DNA from: an uncultured Clostridia bacterium
GTDB lineage: Bacteria > Bacillota > Clostridia > Christensenellales > Borkfalkiaceae
Length of the DNA stretch: 64,000 nucleotides
Direction of reading: 5' to 3'
Assembly (NCBI GenBank): GCA_947053545.1
Contig: CAMRSY010000001.1
Span: forward strand, 62,001-126,000
Shown here: one piece after another, positions 1-8,139 of the stretch
Position numbering within the stretch: the stretch's first letter is position 1
Layout of the letters: each line of letters opens with the position of its first letter
Position numbers and translations under genes: made by a program
The notes under the pieces: generated by a model
What the model was told of the DNA's origin: nothing
Databases searched by the model: none
Seen by the model: the letters and a program-made list of their open reading frames with translations, nothing else

Positions 1-298
1 GATGAAAAACCGTTTGCCCTGCGTCGTCGCCCTGATTTATGACAAGGCGGTAGCCGTTTTTACAACCGTTTCCGGCGGCAATAATAGGTATTTTCTTCAA
101 CATTCGCGCAATAATTTCCGCCCCGCTTTCTCCCGCCTCTTCAAGCAGTTTAAAGTGCGTTTTAGGCACAGCCAAAAGATGCACGGCTGCCTTTGGCTCC
201 ACGTCCTTAAACACGCACATTTCATCGTCTTCGTACACTTTTACAGAAGGTATTTCACCCTTTATTATTCTGCAGAAGATACATCTTTCGTCGTACAT
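1..298 (-). CDS. HIT family (histidine triad) nucleotide-binding protein, partial
   Basis: The protein starts MYDERCIFCRIIKGEIPS, the classic N-terminus of Hint-type HIT proteins with a CxxC pair. It runs 99 residues to the window edge and ends in QTVFH, whose His should be the first of the HxHxH triad, so the catalytic end lies outside the window. Family members hydrolyse purine nucleoside phosphoramidates or related dinucleotides in the cytoplasm. The start has a strong GGAGG ribosome-binding site (about 309-314) and lies 34 bases inside the end of the upstream PrsW gene, which suggests translational coupling. A HIT gene after rsmE/mtaB is usual in Firmicutes. Family assignment is secure; the substrate is unknown. 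Confidence 0.9.
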   Translation of the reverse strand, partial: MYDERCIFCRIIKGEIPSVKVYEDDEMCVFKDVEPKAAVHLLAVPKTHFKLLEEAGESGAEIIARMLKKIPIIAAGNGCKNGYRLVINQGDDAGQTVFH

Positions 299-1914
299 AG
301 TTTTTTAACCCTCCTTGCTTTTATTACAAGCGAAACGTAACAAGTAATCGCCGCGCCGCTTATTGCGGCAAGCGCACAAAACAGCGCAAGATAACGCCAT
401 TCTGTCAAGTCGCGCTCGAAAGCGGGATTGTAAGTTATCACCGTCATTTCCTCGTCGCGGAAATTATAACCTGTTACGTCGCCGTTTACGGCAAAATACG
501 TCGCCCACAGTTCTCCCTTTTTATCGCGTATTTCATTGCGGAAAAAACTGTTTTGACCCGTAGGCGTTTCTATCGTAATCCATATTCTGGCAGGATAATA
601 ATAGTATTTATCGCTTACAAAATCGTAACTTACAGTATATTCGTAATTATAAGTAATTTCGCCGGATACCTCTTGCTGCACAACCTTAACCAAAACTCCG
701 TTTTCTTCGGTGTAACTGGAATAGCCCATTGTATAGTCGTACAACCTGTCCTCCGTGTTCAGCTCCATACCGTTATGCATAAAAGCAACAAAATTTTCGG
801 AATTTTCGAAAGTTTGCGTACCGTATGTTTCGCGGAAAGGTATCGCGCAGTAAATTACCGCGATTACCGCCATTAAAAACGCCGCAAGCGATAAAGTGAA
901 ATGCCCCCAATACTGCCAGTATTTAGGGTCGGTTTTACTTAGCGATTCGGTTTCGTCCCTCTCACTTTCCCTTTCAACCTCGCTTCCCGAACTTTCAAGC
1001 GCAGACGAAATATTGCCGAAAACCTTTTTTCTTTCGCAATGCAGTATTAAAATGGTTTCCACACAAACTACCGAAGCGCAGGCGGCGTAGATAAACCCCG
1101 ACCAGAAATTGCCAAGCGGCAAGTCCCAGCAGATATGCAACCCGCAAGAAAGCAAAGTTATAAGGTGTACGGCAATGTTAGCAAGATGCCGCGAAAAATG
1201 ACAGTACGCCCAGCCGATAGCCGCGGTCCACAACGTATGCGTGCATACCGCGGTTAGCCCGCGCGCAACCGAAAGCTCTATAACGGTTGTAAGGTTTACA
1301 AACGGCATAGCGTTGGCTTCCATAAAAATGTAGCCCATATCTTCGGCTATGGAAAACCCGCAGCCTACAGCCGCGCCAAAAACAAAACCCGATAGCGGCG
1401 AACTGCGGCGGGAAATTATAATTATCAGCACTGTCGCAACGGCTTTGGAAAGCTCCTCGAAAAAACCCGCGTATACTGCGTGAAGCCAGCCGTTGGAAGG
1501 TTTAAACACGCTGAACAAAACCTGAGCTATTACGTTGGAACACGCTCCGCCTATCAGCATTGCAAGGCATACGGCCAAAAACGATAAGTCTTTTTTAGGA
1601 TACAGCTCGAACAGAAATAAAAGAAAAGTTAAATTGAAACAGGTTGCGCCCAGCAGCGTTACGGTGGGCACGAAAAGTTCGTTTGAGGTAAAGCGAATAA
1701 TAAGCAGAAAAATTGCAAACAGCACGAACGTAAGCGTAAACAAACGTAGGTACGCCCAGGGGTATTTTCTGTTTAAGCCCTGTCTGTTTCCCTTCTGCAC
1801 GCCGCGGGTTAAAAGTTCGGAATATTCCCCCCCTCCGTGACGACGGAAAGACTGCTTAAAAAATTCGGCTATTGCGTTGTTGCCCTTGGCGGGCTTTTCA
1901 GATGATATTTCCAT
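265..1914 (-). CDS. PrsW-family intramembrane metalloprotease with an added extracytoplasmic domain
   Basis: 549 residues. After a basic cytoplasmic N-terminus of about 55 residues there are several membrane segments carrying the PrsW/CPBP-type motifs: FFEELSK (151-157, Glu pair and Lys), an AED motif at 190-192 and His226 in CTHTLW. These are the expected metal-binding and catalytic positions of a glutamyl membrane protease. PrsW of Bacillus cleaves an anti-sigma factor; the substrate here is unknown. Beyond the core there is a charged linker, a membrane segment near 335-355, a Tyr-rich segment of about 150 residues predicted outside the membrane, and a last membrane helix. Most PrsW proteins are far shorter, so the C-terminal part is an extension I do not recognise. 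It sits between mtaB and the HIT gene in one operon. Confidence 0.75.
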   Translation of the reverse strand: MEISSEKPAKGNNAIAEFFKQSFRRHGGGEYSELLTRGVQKGNRQGLNRKYPWAYLRLFTLTFVLFAIFLLIIRFTSNELFVPTVTLLGATCFNLTFLLFLFELYPKKDLSFLAVCLAMLIGGACSNVIAQVLFSVFKPSNGWLHAVYAGFFEELSKAVATVLIIIISRRSSPLSGFVFGAAVGCGFSIAEDMGYIFMEANAMPFVNLTTVIELSVARGLTAVCTHTLWTAAIGWAYCHFSRHLANIAVHLITLLSCGLHICWDLPLGNFWSGFIYAACASVVCVETILILHCERKKVFGNISSALESSGSEVERESERDETESLSKTDPKYWQYWGHFTLSLAAFLMAVIAVIYCAIPFRETYGTQTFENSENFVAFMHNGMELNTEDRLYDYTMGYSSYTEENGVLVKVVQQEVSGEITYNYEYTVSYDFVSDKYYYYPARIWITIETPTGQNSFFRNEIRDKKGELWATYFAVNGDVTGYNFRDEEMTVITYNPAFERDLTEWRYLALFCALAAISGAAITCYVSLVIKARRVKKLCTTKDVSSAE

Positions 1915-1949
1915 TTATAATTCCGTTTTTAATTTACGCATGAATTTGC

Positions 1950-3164
1950 TTACTCAACTTCGGTTGCAATAACTCCGTCGCGGAAAGGGGATTGCAGTTT
2001 TACTTTTATTTTTCCTTCGCGTTTACCCGCGACGTACACTTTAATATAATTTTCGGTATAACCGCTTGTATATTGCCCGTCGTATTCTTCACTGATTAAG
2101 GCATATTCCCGCCCCAATCGGTTATTTATGTATTTTTGTTCGGCATTTTTACCTGCTTGTAAAAGCGTTTGCAAGCGTTGCGATTTAACCTCCTTAGGCA
2201 AATCGGGCATCGAATATGCCTTAGTACCTTCACGCGGAGAAAAAGCAAAAGCATGAACGCGCGCAAATCCCGCCTCTTCAATAATTGAAACGCTTTCGGC
2301 AAAATCATTGTCCGTTTCACCGCAAAACCCTGCAATTATATCGGTTGTTATCGCACCGTTCGGGAAATAAGAATAAATAAGCGAGCATTTTTCAAGATAT
2401 TCCCTGCGCGTATAATGTCTGTTCATTGCTCGCAACACTTTGTCGGACCCGCTTTGAAGGGAAAGATGAAACTGAGGAGCGAAATCTTTGAGATTTTTAA
2501 GCGCCGTTAAAAACTGCCCGTCGATTACGTTGCACTCAAGCGACCCTAAACGCACCCGCTTTTCCGTAAAGCCCAATGCGTCAATTAACGCCGTCAACCC
2601 TCCGTTTCCATTGCCGTAAGCAGAAATATTTATACCTGTTAAAACAATTTCAGGGCTAGAGCATTTAGCAATTTCATCAGCAATATCCCCTATCGAACGG
2701 CTTTTAACCCTTCCGCGCAGATAGGGAATGACGCAGTACGAACAGAAATTGTCGCACCCGTCTTCGATTTTAATAAACGCCCTTGTTTTAAACTGTTTGG
2801 GATAGCCCAGCGAAAGGCACGCGCCGCCGCCCAAATCGTTTGCGATTGCGGAAACGATTTGCTGCTTGTCGCGCGCGCCGCCGACAAAGCAAACCCCTTC
2901 CTTTTCAAATTGCGCGGCACACTTTTGCGACGCACAGCCGCAGACGTACACGCGGGCGGCGGGGTTAAATTTCAAAGCACGAGCTACCAGTTGCCGGCTC
3001 TTCCTTTCCGCCTCTTTTGTTACGGCGCATGTATTTAAAACGTATATATCGGCGTACGACAGCCCGTCAGACGTTTGAAATCCGCGCTTTTCGAGTTCGG
3101 CCGAAATCTGCGCGCTTTCCACCTCGTTAACTTTACAGCCGAGAGTAAAAACAACCGCCTTCAT
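1950..3164 (-). CDS. mtaB: tRNA t6A37 methylthiotransferase MtaB
   Basis: 404 residues with the full methylthiotransferase layout. The N-terminal UPF0004 domain has cluster cysteines C10 (TLGCKVN), C46 and C75/C77. The radical-SAM core has the CxxxCxxC motif at C137, C141 and C144. A C-terminal TRAM-like RNA-binding segment occupies roughly 340-404. The TLGCKVN start distinguishes the MtaB (YqeV) branch from MiaB. The enzyme converts t6A to ms2t6A at position 37 of ANN-decoding tRNAs and needs two [4Fe-4S] clusters. Its start overlaps the rsmE stop by four bases (ATGA type), consistent with co-translation in the prmA-rsmE-mtaB operon. Confidence 0.93.
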   Translation of the reverse strand: MKAVVFTLGCKVNEVESAQISAELEKRGFQTSDGLSYADIYVLNTCAVTKEAERKSRQLVARALKFNPAARVYVCGCASQKCAAQFEKEGVCFVGGARDKQQIVSAIANDLGGGACLSLGYPKQFKTRAFIKIEDGCDNFCSYCVIPYLRGRVKSRSIGDIADEIAKCSSPEIVLTGINISAYGNGNGGLTALIDALGFTEKRVRLGSLECNVIDGQFLTALKNLKDFAPQFHLSLQSGSDKVLRAMNRHYTRREYLEKCSLIYSYFPNGAITTDIIAGFCGETDNDFAESVSIIEEAGFARVHAFAFSPREGTKAYSMPDLPKEVKSQRLQTLLQAGKNAEQKYINNRLGREYALISEEYDGQYTSGYTENYIKVYVAGKREGKIKVKLQSPFRDGVIATEVE

Positions 3165-3889
3165 TTGAGTTCACCTAAAGCGTATGCCGCCAGAGCGCAT
3201 ACTGAAATCGCCGCCGTTTCCGCCCGCAGAATACGTTTACCCAAACTCATACCCGAAAAACCGCAATTTTTAGCCGCGGCAAATTCATCCTCGCCAAAGC
3301 CGCCTTCACTGCCTACGACCAATGCCGTAGAGCCGCTTAGCGCGCTTAAATCGGCTTGACTTTCATTGGCGAACTCGCAAAAAAACAGCTTATTTTCAAA
3401 ACCTTCCGCCGACTGCAACGCCGCGGCGAAATTGTCGAAATATACCACGTCGGGAGCGGTTGAGCGCAGGCACTGTTTAGCCGCCTCCTTCGCAACCTTG
3501 TTAAGCCTTTCCAACTTGTTTTCGTTTACATACGCCGAACAATAACGCGAACGGAACACGCCTATTCCGCTTACGCCCAGCTCGGTAGCCTTTTGTACGA
3601 CGAGTTCGGTTTTATCTCCTTTAAGGGCGCCTATAAGAAGATAAATTTTGGTTAAAGGTTCCCTTTCACCGCGGCTTACCCCCGTAATATGCGCCGACAA
3701 ACTGTGTTTATTCACTTTGGTTACTATTGCGGAATACTCGTTGCCGTCCCCGCCCAAAAGTGTTATTTCAGTTCCTTCGGTTATGCGCAAAACGGTTTTC
3801 GCGTGAACGAATTCCTCGCCGTCCAAAACAATTTCGCTTTCTTCAGGAAAGTTTAAATTTCGGGTAAAAAATCTTTTGGGTGCGCTCAT
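3161..3889 (-). CDS. rsmE: 16S rRNA (uracil1498-N3)-methyltransferase RsmE
   Basis: 242 residues, the normal family length. The C-terminal half has the SPOUT trefoil-knot signature: a VVGSEGGF loop followed by SLGKRILRAETA, which form the SAM-binding knot. The N-terminal half is the PUA-like RNA-binding barrel. The enzyme methylates N3 of U1498 in the small-subunit rRNA decoding region. The ATG directly follows the prmA stop codon (TGAATG), so the two are translationally coupled. Pairing with prmA is widespread in Firmicutes and supports both names. Confidence 0.95.
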   Translation of the reverse strand: MSAPKRFFTRNLNFPEESEIVLDGEEFVHAKTVLRITEGTEITLLGGDGNEYSAIVTKVNKHSLSAHITGVSRGEREPLTKIYLLIGALKGDKTELVVQKATELGVSGIGVFRSRYCSAYVNENKLERLNKVAKEAAKQCLRSTAPDVVYFDNFAAALQSAEGFENKLFFCEFANESQADLSALSGSTALVVGSEGGFGEDEFAAAKNCGFSGMSLGKRILRAETAAISVCALAAYALGELK

Positions 3890-4831
3890 TCAACCTTTAA
3901 ACGCAAGTGCGTTCCACTCCCCTTTTTTTACTTTTTCCACAAGCTTTAGTCCTTGCGCCGAATAAACGTCGATAACGCGGTTAAGCTTACTGTCGATAAT
4001 ACCGCTTAAAATTAGCGTGCCGCCGGCCTTTAAATTATTAGGAATAGAGGGCGCAAGATTTTCAAGTATGTCCGCCGTAATGTTAGCAAGCATAATATCG
4101 CCCTTTAAACTGCTGTCGTCAAGCAAGTTAGAACGGTCGATTAAAACTTTCTCGGTTACTCCGTTTAACCGCGCGTTATGCTTGGCGCTTTCCACAGCCA
4201 CAGCGTCGATATCGGTAAGGTATGCAAAACGCGCGCCAAGTTTTACCGCCGAAATACCGAGTATTCCGCTGCCGCAGCCCACGTCGATACACACGCTTTC
4301 GGGCGTTACGTATTTTTGCAACAGTTCCACGCACATAGAGGTGGTTTCGTGCTCGCCAGTGCCGAACGCCATATTATTGTCCAGCTTTACAATTTCTTCA
4401 CAATCGGACCTTTCATACTCTATCCATTCGGGCACAACGACAATTTTCCCTAAATGTATCGGGCGGAAATGATTGCGCCAGATTTCTATCCAGTCGTCGC
4501 CCTCTATTTCGCGTTTGGTGGTTTCAAGGGTGCCTAAAGGCAGCGCGCCGTTGCAATTTGCAACTATTTCGTCTATATCTTCGCGAATCTGCGGAAGAAC
4601 CTTATCCGTATCGGACAATGCGATAAACGCCTTAACCAAAACGTCACCCGAGCCGCCGGCAACCAAATCTTCGTCCATATAATCCCAGTAGGCAGACTTA
4701 TCACGCTGAAGGGCTATTACGTCCTTTACGTCGGAAATCGCCACGCCGTAAGACGTGTACCGCCACATTACGTCGGCAATAAGTTCGCTGCCTTCCGACG
4801 TTGTATGCACTGTAAGTTCGGTAAATTTCAT
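3890..4831 (-). CDS. prmA: Ribosomal protein L11 methyltransferase PrmA
   Basis: 313 residues from the ATG at 4831. An in-frame ATG 60 bases upstream was rejected because family homology begins at MKFTELTVHT, the ATG at 4831 has an AGGAA ribosome-binding site seven bases upstream, and the longer form would run through the promoter's -10 box. A short N-terminal substrate-recognition domain is followed by a class I methyltransferase domain with DVGCGSGILGI (SAM binding) and the NITADIL catalytic-site motif. PrmA trimethylates ribosomal protein L11. It is the first gene of a minus-strand operon driven by the promoter at 4863-4891. Confidence 0.94.
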   Translation of the reverse strand: MKFTELTVHTTSEGSELIADVMWRYTSYGVAISDVKDVIALQRDKSAYWDYMDEDLVAGGSGDVLVKAFIALSDTDKVLPQIREDIDEIVANCNGALPLGTLETTKREIEGDDWIEIWRNHFRPIHLGKIVVVPEWIEYERSDCEEIVKLDNNMAFGTGEHETTSMCVELLQKYVTPESVCIDVGCGSGILGISAVKLGARFAYLTDIDAVAVESAKHNARLNGVTEKVLIDRSNLLDDSSLKGDIMLANITADILENLAPSIPNNLKAGGTLILSGIIDSKLNRVIDVYSAQGLKLVEKVKKGEWNALAFKG

Positions 4832-4862
4832 ATTTTTATTCCTGAATTTATAAATTATGTAT

Positions 4863-4891
4863 ATTCTAACACACGCAAAGTAAAATAGCAA
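4863..4891 (-). promoter_or_regulatory. Sigma-A promoter of the prmA operon
   Basis: On the minus strand: -35 TTGCTA, 17-base spacer, -10 TAGAAT preceded by TGT (extended -10). Predicted start lies near 4856, giving a 25-base leader with the AGGAA site of prmA. Confidence 0.65.
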
Positions 4892-4939
4892 GCGCGGCGA
4901 TTAAATCAAAAACGTAATCTGTCGTTTTTAATTGCGCCG

Positions 4940-4981
4940 TAAAAAGAAAAGCGCGCCGCGCGTTATTTTAACGCGCGGCGC
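4940..4981 (-). terminator. Intrinsic terminator of the hydrogenase operon
   Basis: A perfect 13-bp GC-rich stem (arms 4953-4965 and 4969-4981, 3-base loop) lies just past the stop at 5002. On the minus strand it is followed by a T-rich run (GCTTTTCTTTTT). Confidence 0.85.
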
Positions 4982-5001
4982 CATTGAATAAATTATTTCT
5001 A

Positions 5002-6519
5002 TTATTTCATTTTAGTAAGTCTTTCGGCATACTCCAGCCACTCTGCTTCGGGAATTTGGTTTTCGCTGTTTTTAGAGAACTGCTCGACTAAAATTTTCGC
5101 CTTTTCGGGCGGAATAATCGTCCCCACACCCGCAACGCAGCCGCCGGGGCAACCCATACCTTCTATTAAGCATCCCTTTATTTTACCCGCCTTGGCAAGC
5201 GTTAAAATCTTTTTGCAGTCGGCAAGCCCTTCCGCGTGCTGAATGTTAACCTCAACGTCGGGATAATATTCTTTAACCGTACGCTCGATAGCCGCGGCAA
5301 CCCCGCCGGCAACGGCGTAACCCCTGCCCGCGCCCGTGGTGTGGGTTATGCGCAGCGGCGTTTCCTCCAGTTCGCCGACCTTGATGTTTTTTGCTGCGAA
5401 CATACCCGCAAGCTCCTCGAATGTTAGTACGAAATCGACAAAGCTGCGAAGCGACTTTCTGGAAGCTTCAAGTTTTTTAGCCGCGCACGGACCTATAAAC
5501 ACAACGCGCGCTTCGGGCTCCTTTTCCTTTATTTTACGCGCCGTTGCAACCATAGGCGTCAATTCCTGCGAAACCTCGTCGACGAAATCGGGAAACTGCG
5601 TTTTTGCGAGCACCGCCCACGCGGGGCAACAACTTGTTAAAAGGAAGGGAAGCTTGCCTGTGGCTACCTCGTTTACGTAATGCGTTGCTTCGGCGATACA
5701 GCCGAGGTCGGCCCCCTCCGCCACCTCGTACATATCGTCAAACCCGAGATTTAAAAGCGCGGTCTTTATTTTGCCCAGCGTAGATTTCACGCCGAACTGA
5801 CCCGCTATTGCCGGCGCGACGGCGGCAACAATCTTATCGCCCTTTTTCAAAGCCTGAATAAGCTGAAAAATCTGCGACTTGTCGGCGATAGCGCCGAACG
5901 GGCAAGCCGACATACACTGTCCGCATGCCACGCATTTATCGTTATCTATATGCGCCCTGCCGTATTCGTCGGAAGAAATAGCCTTAATACCGCAAGCCTG
6001 CGCACAAGGACGCACTTTATGACTTATTGCATCGTAAGGGCAAGCCGCTTTACACCTGCCGCACTTTATACATTTCGACTGGTCGATAAACGACTTGCCG
6101 TCGACAATGGAAACGGCGCCTTTAGGGCAGTTTTTTATGCAGGAGTGCGCAACGCAGTTGCGGCACATATTGCTTACCTCGTACACATTGTCGGGACACA
6201 TATCGCAAGCTGAGGGTATTACCTGCATTAAAGGCGGTTCGTAATACTTATCTGAAATATTGCTTTCGTTTATTCCCGAGGTGATATGTACGGGCTTGTT
6301 TGCGGGGCGCAATGATAAGCCCATGGCAAGGCGCACGCGCTCGGCGGCTATCTGCCTTTCCCTGTAAATATTTTCCCTGTATTTGGGCACCTCGTCGGGA
6401 GTTATTTTATAGGGTATCGCCTCGATATCGCCCGCAATGTCGTTGCTTTCGTATGCAACGCGCGCAACCTCCGCAAATACCTGACGTCTTAAATCGGTTA
6501 CCACACTTTGTTCTTTCAT
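5002..6519 (-). CDS. Monomeric [FeFe] hydrogenase, group B
   Basis: 505 residues. A Cys-rich ferredoxin-like region (about 105-210) has several CxxCxxC motifs for [4Fe-4S] clusters. The H-cluster domain carries variant forms of the three family motifs: TSCCPAW (295-301), GPCAAKK (343-349) and EGMGCPGGC (453-461). The extra Cys in TSCCP, Gly instead of Met in the second motif and the GMGCPGGC form fit the group B hydrogenases of anaerobic Clostridia rather than classical group A enzymes, which read MPC and EVMAC. Known role of the fold is reversible proton reduction with ferredoxin; the physiological role of group B is less settled. The maturases HydE, HydF and HydG are not in this window. It follows two membrane-protein genes on the same strand. 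Confidence 0.88.
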   Translation of the reverse strand: MKEQSVVTDLRRQVFAEVARVAYESNDIAGDIEAIPYKITPDEVPKYRENIYRERQIAAERVRLAMGLSLRPANKPVHITSGINESNISDKYYEPPLMQVIPSACDMCPDNVYEVSNMCRNCVAHSCIKNCPKGAVSIVDGKSFIDQSKCIKCGRCKAACPYDAISHKVRPCAQACGIKAISSDEYGRAHIDNDKCVACGQCMSACPFGAIADKSQIFQLIQALKKGDKIVAAVAPAIAGQFGVKSTLGKIKTALLNLGFDDMYEVAEGADLGCIAEATHYVNEVATGKLPFLLTSCCPAWAVLAKTQFPDFVDEVSQELTPMVATARKIKEKEPEARVVFIGPCAAKKLEASRKSLRSFVDFVLTFEELAGMFAAKNIKVGELEETPLRITHTTGAGRGYAVAGGVAAAIERTVKEYYPDVEVNIQHAEGLADCKKILTLAKAGKIKGCLIEGMGCPGGCVAGVGTIIPPEKAKILVEQFSKNSENQIPEAEWLEYAERLTKMK

Positions 6520-6543
6520 ATTGCCTACCTCTATTCTATTTTA

Positions 6544-7308
6544 TCATTTCGCGGCGTTGTCGTCGACGCCTGAAAGGTTTTTTTCTTTGGTAATTTCTGC
6601 CGCGTCCGCCGCAAGCTTTTTATCTTTTGCCTTAAAAATCAACCCTGCACATATAAGCGCCGAGGAAAAAGTTATTAATCCCACGCCTATTATAACGGCG
6701 CAGTTAACAAAAAATTGCTGCGGCATAACAGTTATAATCTGGTCGTGGTAAGGGTCGAACGTCCAGTTTGTTTTACCGGGGAAGAAAACGCCGTGAAAAA
6801 TTTCGAACGCCCTATCGAAATTTATTGCCGCCAAAGCGCCTATTATTACGGGAAGCGCAAGCGCTATGCACGCTGATAATAAATACGCCCGGTGTCCCAG
6901 CGGGCGTTTCAAAGTTATAACTTTGAAATTGTTTAAAAGCACAAGCGCAAGGGTTACTATGCCCGAACAAATCATTACGGCAAGGTTTAACCCGAACAGC
7001 GCTTTACAGTCCGCAAAATGGCTTATACCGCTTTCCGACATCTTAAATATACCAGACCTGAAAGTCTGATTTGGAAGAGTGCAAAAATTTAATATCTGGT
7101 CGTATGCGGTTTTTATTTGGCTGTAATCCGCTTCGATTCCGTATTTCGCCGCCTCGGCGGGAAGATTTAAAGTTTTTATTTGAATGTAATAAAAAAACCG
7201 ACAGTAAATTGGCAGACCTATCGAGAAGGTGAGCATAAACAGCACCAGCGCGACGACGAAAATTACGGTCAACGTTATATCAATCGGATTTTTGTACTTG
7301 CAACTCAT
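6544..7308 (-). CDS. DUF1461 / TIGR01906 family integral membrane protein
   Basis: 254 residues with about four membrane helices: one near the N-terminus, two in the middle and one near the C-terminus. The long loop after the first helix has the family pattern of Asn/Leu-rich sequence, then SESGISHFADCKALF, matching the 'SE..HF.DVK.LF' region of TIGR01906 proteins. No enzymatic function is established for the family. It lies 24 bases upstream of the hydrogenase and its start overlaps the end of the preceding YhhN-like gene by 29 bases, so all three are probably one transcript. Confidence 0.7.
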   Translation of the reverse strand: MSCKYKNPIDITLTVIFVVALVLFMLTFSIGLPIYCRFFYYIQIKTLNLPAEAAKYGIEADYSQIKTAYDQILNFCTLPNQTFRSGIFKMSESGISHFADCKALFGLNLAVMICSGIVTLALVLLNNFKVITLKRPLGHRAYLLSACIALALPVIIGALAAINFDRAFEIFHGVFFPGKTNWTFDPYHDQIITVMPQQFFVNCAVIIGVGLITFSSALICAGLIFKAKDKKLAADAAEITKEKNLSGVDDNAAK

Positions 7309-8020
7309 TTAAATTTAACCTGTAACACTGCCCTTTGTTTATAAGCGAACAGGCAATAAACACCTGCGAAGGCAGATAAAATACCCAAATCATAAATACG
7401 ACAAAACTGTAAACGTGATTAGAAAGATGAACGCCCACCATAGAACCGTGCTTAAGCCCCACGCAGATATCGCATCCAAGAAACAACATAAGCCCTATAG
7501 CAAAAAGTATGTTTTTACGGGCACGCGGACACATAATAAGCGCCTCGACGGAATTGCCTACAAGCAGCACAAGATATATGCACGCCTCGATAACAAGCAG
7601 TTCTGCTTCAAACAGTCCGCAGCAAATACCTATCAGAATGCCGGCAACCACAGCGCGCACAACGACCGTAAGCCAAATTCTTTTAGCCCTGCCGTGGTAC
7701 AGCCTGTAAAGATAAAGAGAATGCGCGACGATAAATGTTGCCAGACCTATTTCGAAATGCCTGTCCAATACCAGTATAAACAAATCGCTTATCGCGGTGA
7801 AAAGCATGGCCGCCGTTGTTATAACCGCGTCCGCGTCGCGGTTAAAATAAATAGTAACCGCAGAGACGGCAAGGCACAGCAAAATTCCCGAATACTTTAA
7901 AATTATGGGGTCGCCGGGCTGAGTTGCCGATATTATATTATAAACGACGTAAATTATCGCTTCTACAATTATAAACGCGGTAAACAGCACGTTTTTATAA
8001 GTGAACGCTAACTTTTTCAT
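7280..8020 (-). CDS. YhhN/TMEM86-like membrane protein (lysoplasmalogenase family)
   Basis: 246 residues and about seven to eight predicted membrane helices. The segment with SDLFILVLDRHFEIGLA and a following VAHSLYLYRL matches the YhhN family, whose animal members hydrolyse lysoplasmalogens. Clostridia make plasmalogens anaerobically, so a lysoplasmalogen role would fit, but that is inference. It is the first gene of the operon with the DUF1461 protein and the hydrogenase. No clear ribosome-binding site precedes the ATG, and the promoter leaves only a short leader. Confidence 0.65.
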   Translation of the reverse strand: MKKLAFTYKNVLFTAFIIVEAIIYVVYNIISATQPGDPIILKYSGILLCLAVSAVTIYFNRDADAVITTAAMLFTAISDLFILVLDRHFEIGLATFIVAHSLYLYRLYHGRAKRIWLTVVVRAVVAGILIGICCGLFEAELLVIEACIYLVLLVGNSVEALIMCPRARKNILFAIGLMLFLGCDICVGLKHGSMVGVHLSNHVYSFVVFMIWVFYLPSQVFIACSLINKGQCYRLNLNELQVQKSD

Positions 8021-8035
8021 ATAATCTTATGCATT

Positions 8036-8064
8036 ATTTTAATATATAGCCGCGGTTAATGCAA
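8036..8064 (-). promoter_or_regulatory. Promoter of the YhhN-DUF1461-hydrogenase operon
   Basis: Minus strand -35 TTGCAT, 17-base spacer, -10 TAAAAT. Predicted transcript start near 8029, only about 9 bases before the ATG at 8020. Confidence 0.65.
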
Positions 8065-8082
8065 GTTTTTTAAGCCGCTTTT

Positions 8083-8117
8083 AAAACAAATTAAGCGCCC
8101 TTTGTAAAGAGCGCTTA
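8083..8117 (-). terminator. Terminator after the Wzz/O-antigen ligase pair
   Basis: Stem TAAGCGC/GCGCTTA extended by CTTT/AAAG after one mismatch (8092-8117), with a T-rich minus-strand tail. It lies about 25 bases past the stop at 8140. Confidence 0.65.
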
Positions 8118-8139
8118 TCTTAACTTGTTTGTACTAGTT

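Noticed and set aside
7415..7900. 161-codon open frame antisense to the YhhN-like gene
   Set aside because: Basic, Lys/Asn/His-rich shadow of a hydrophobic protein; no start signal.
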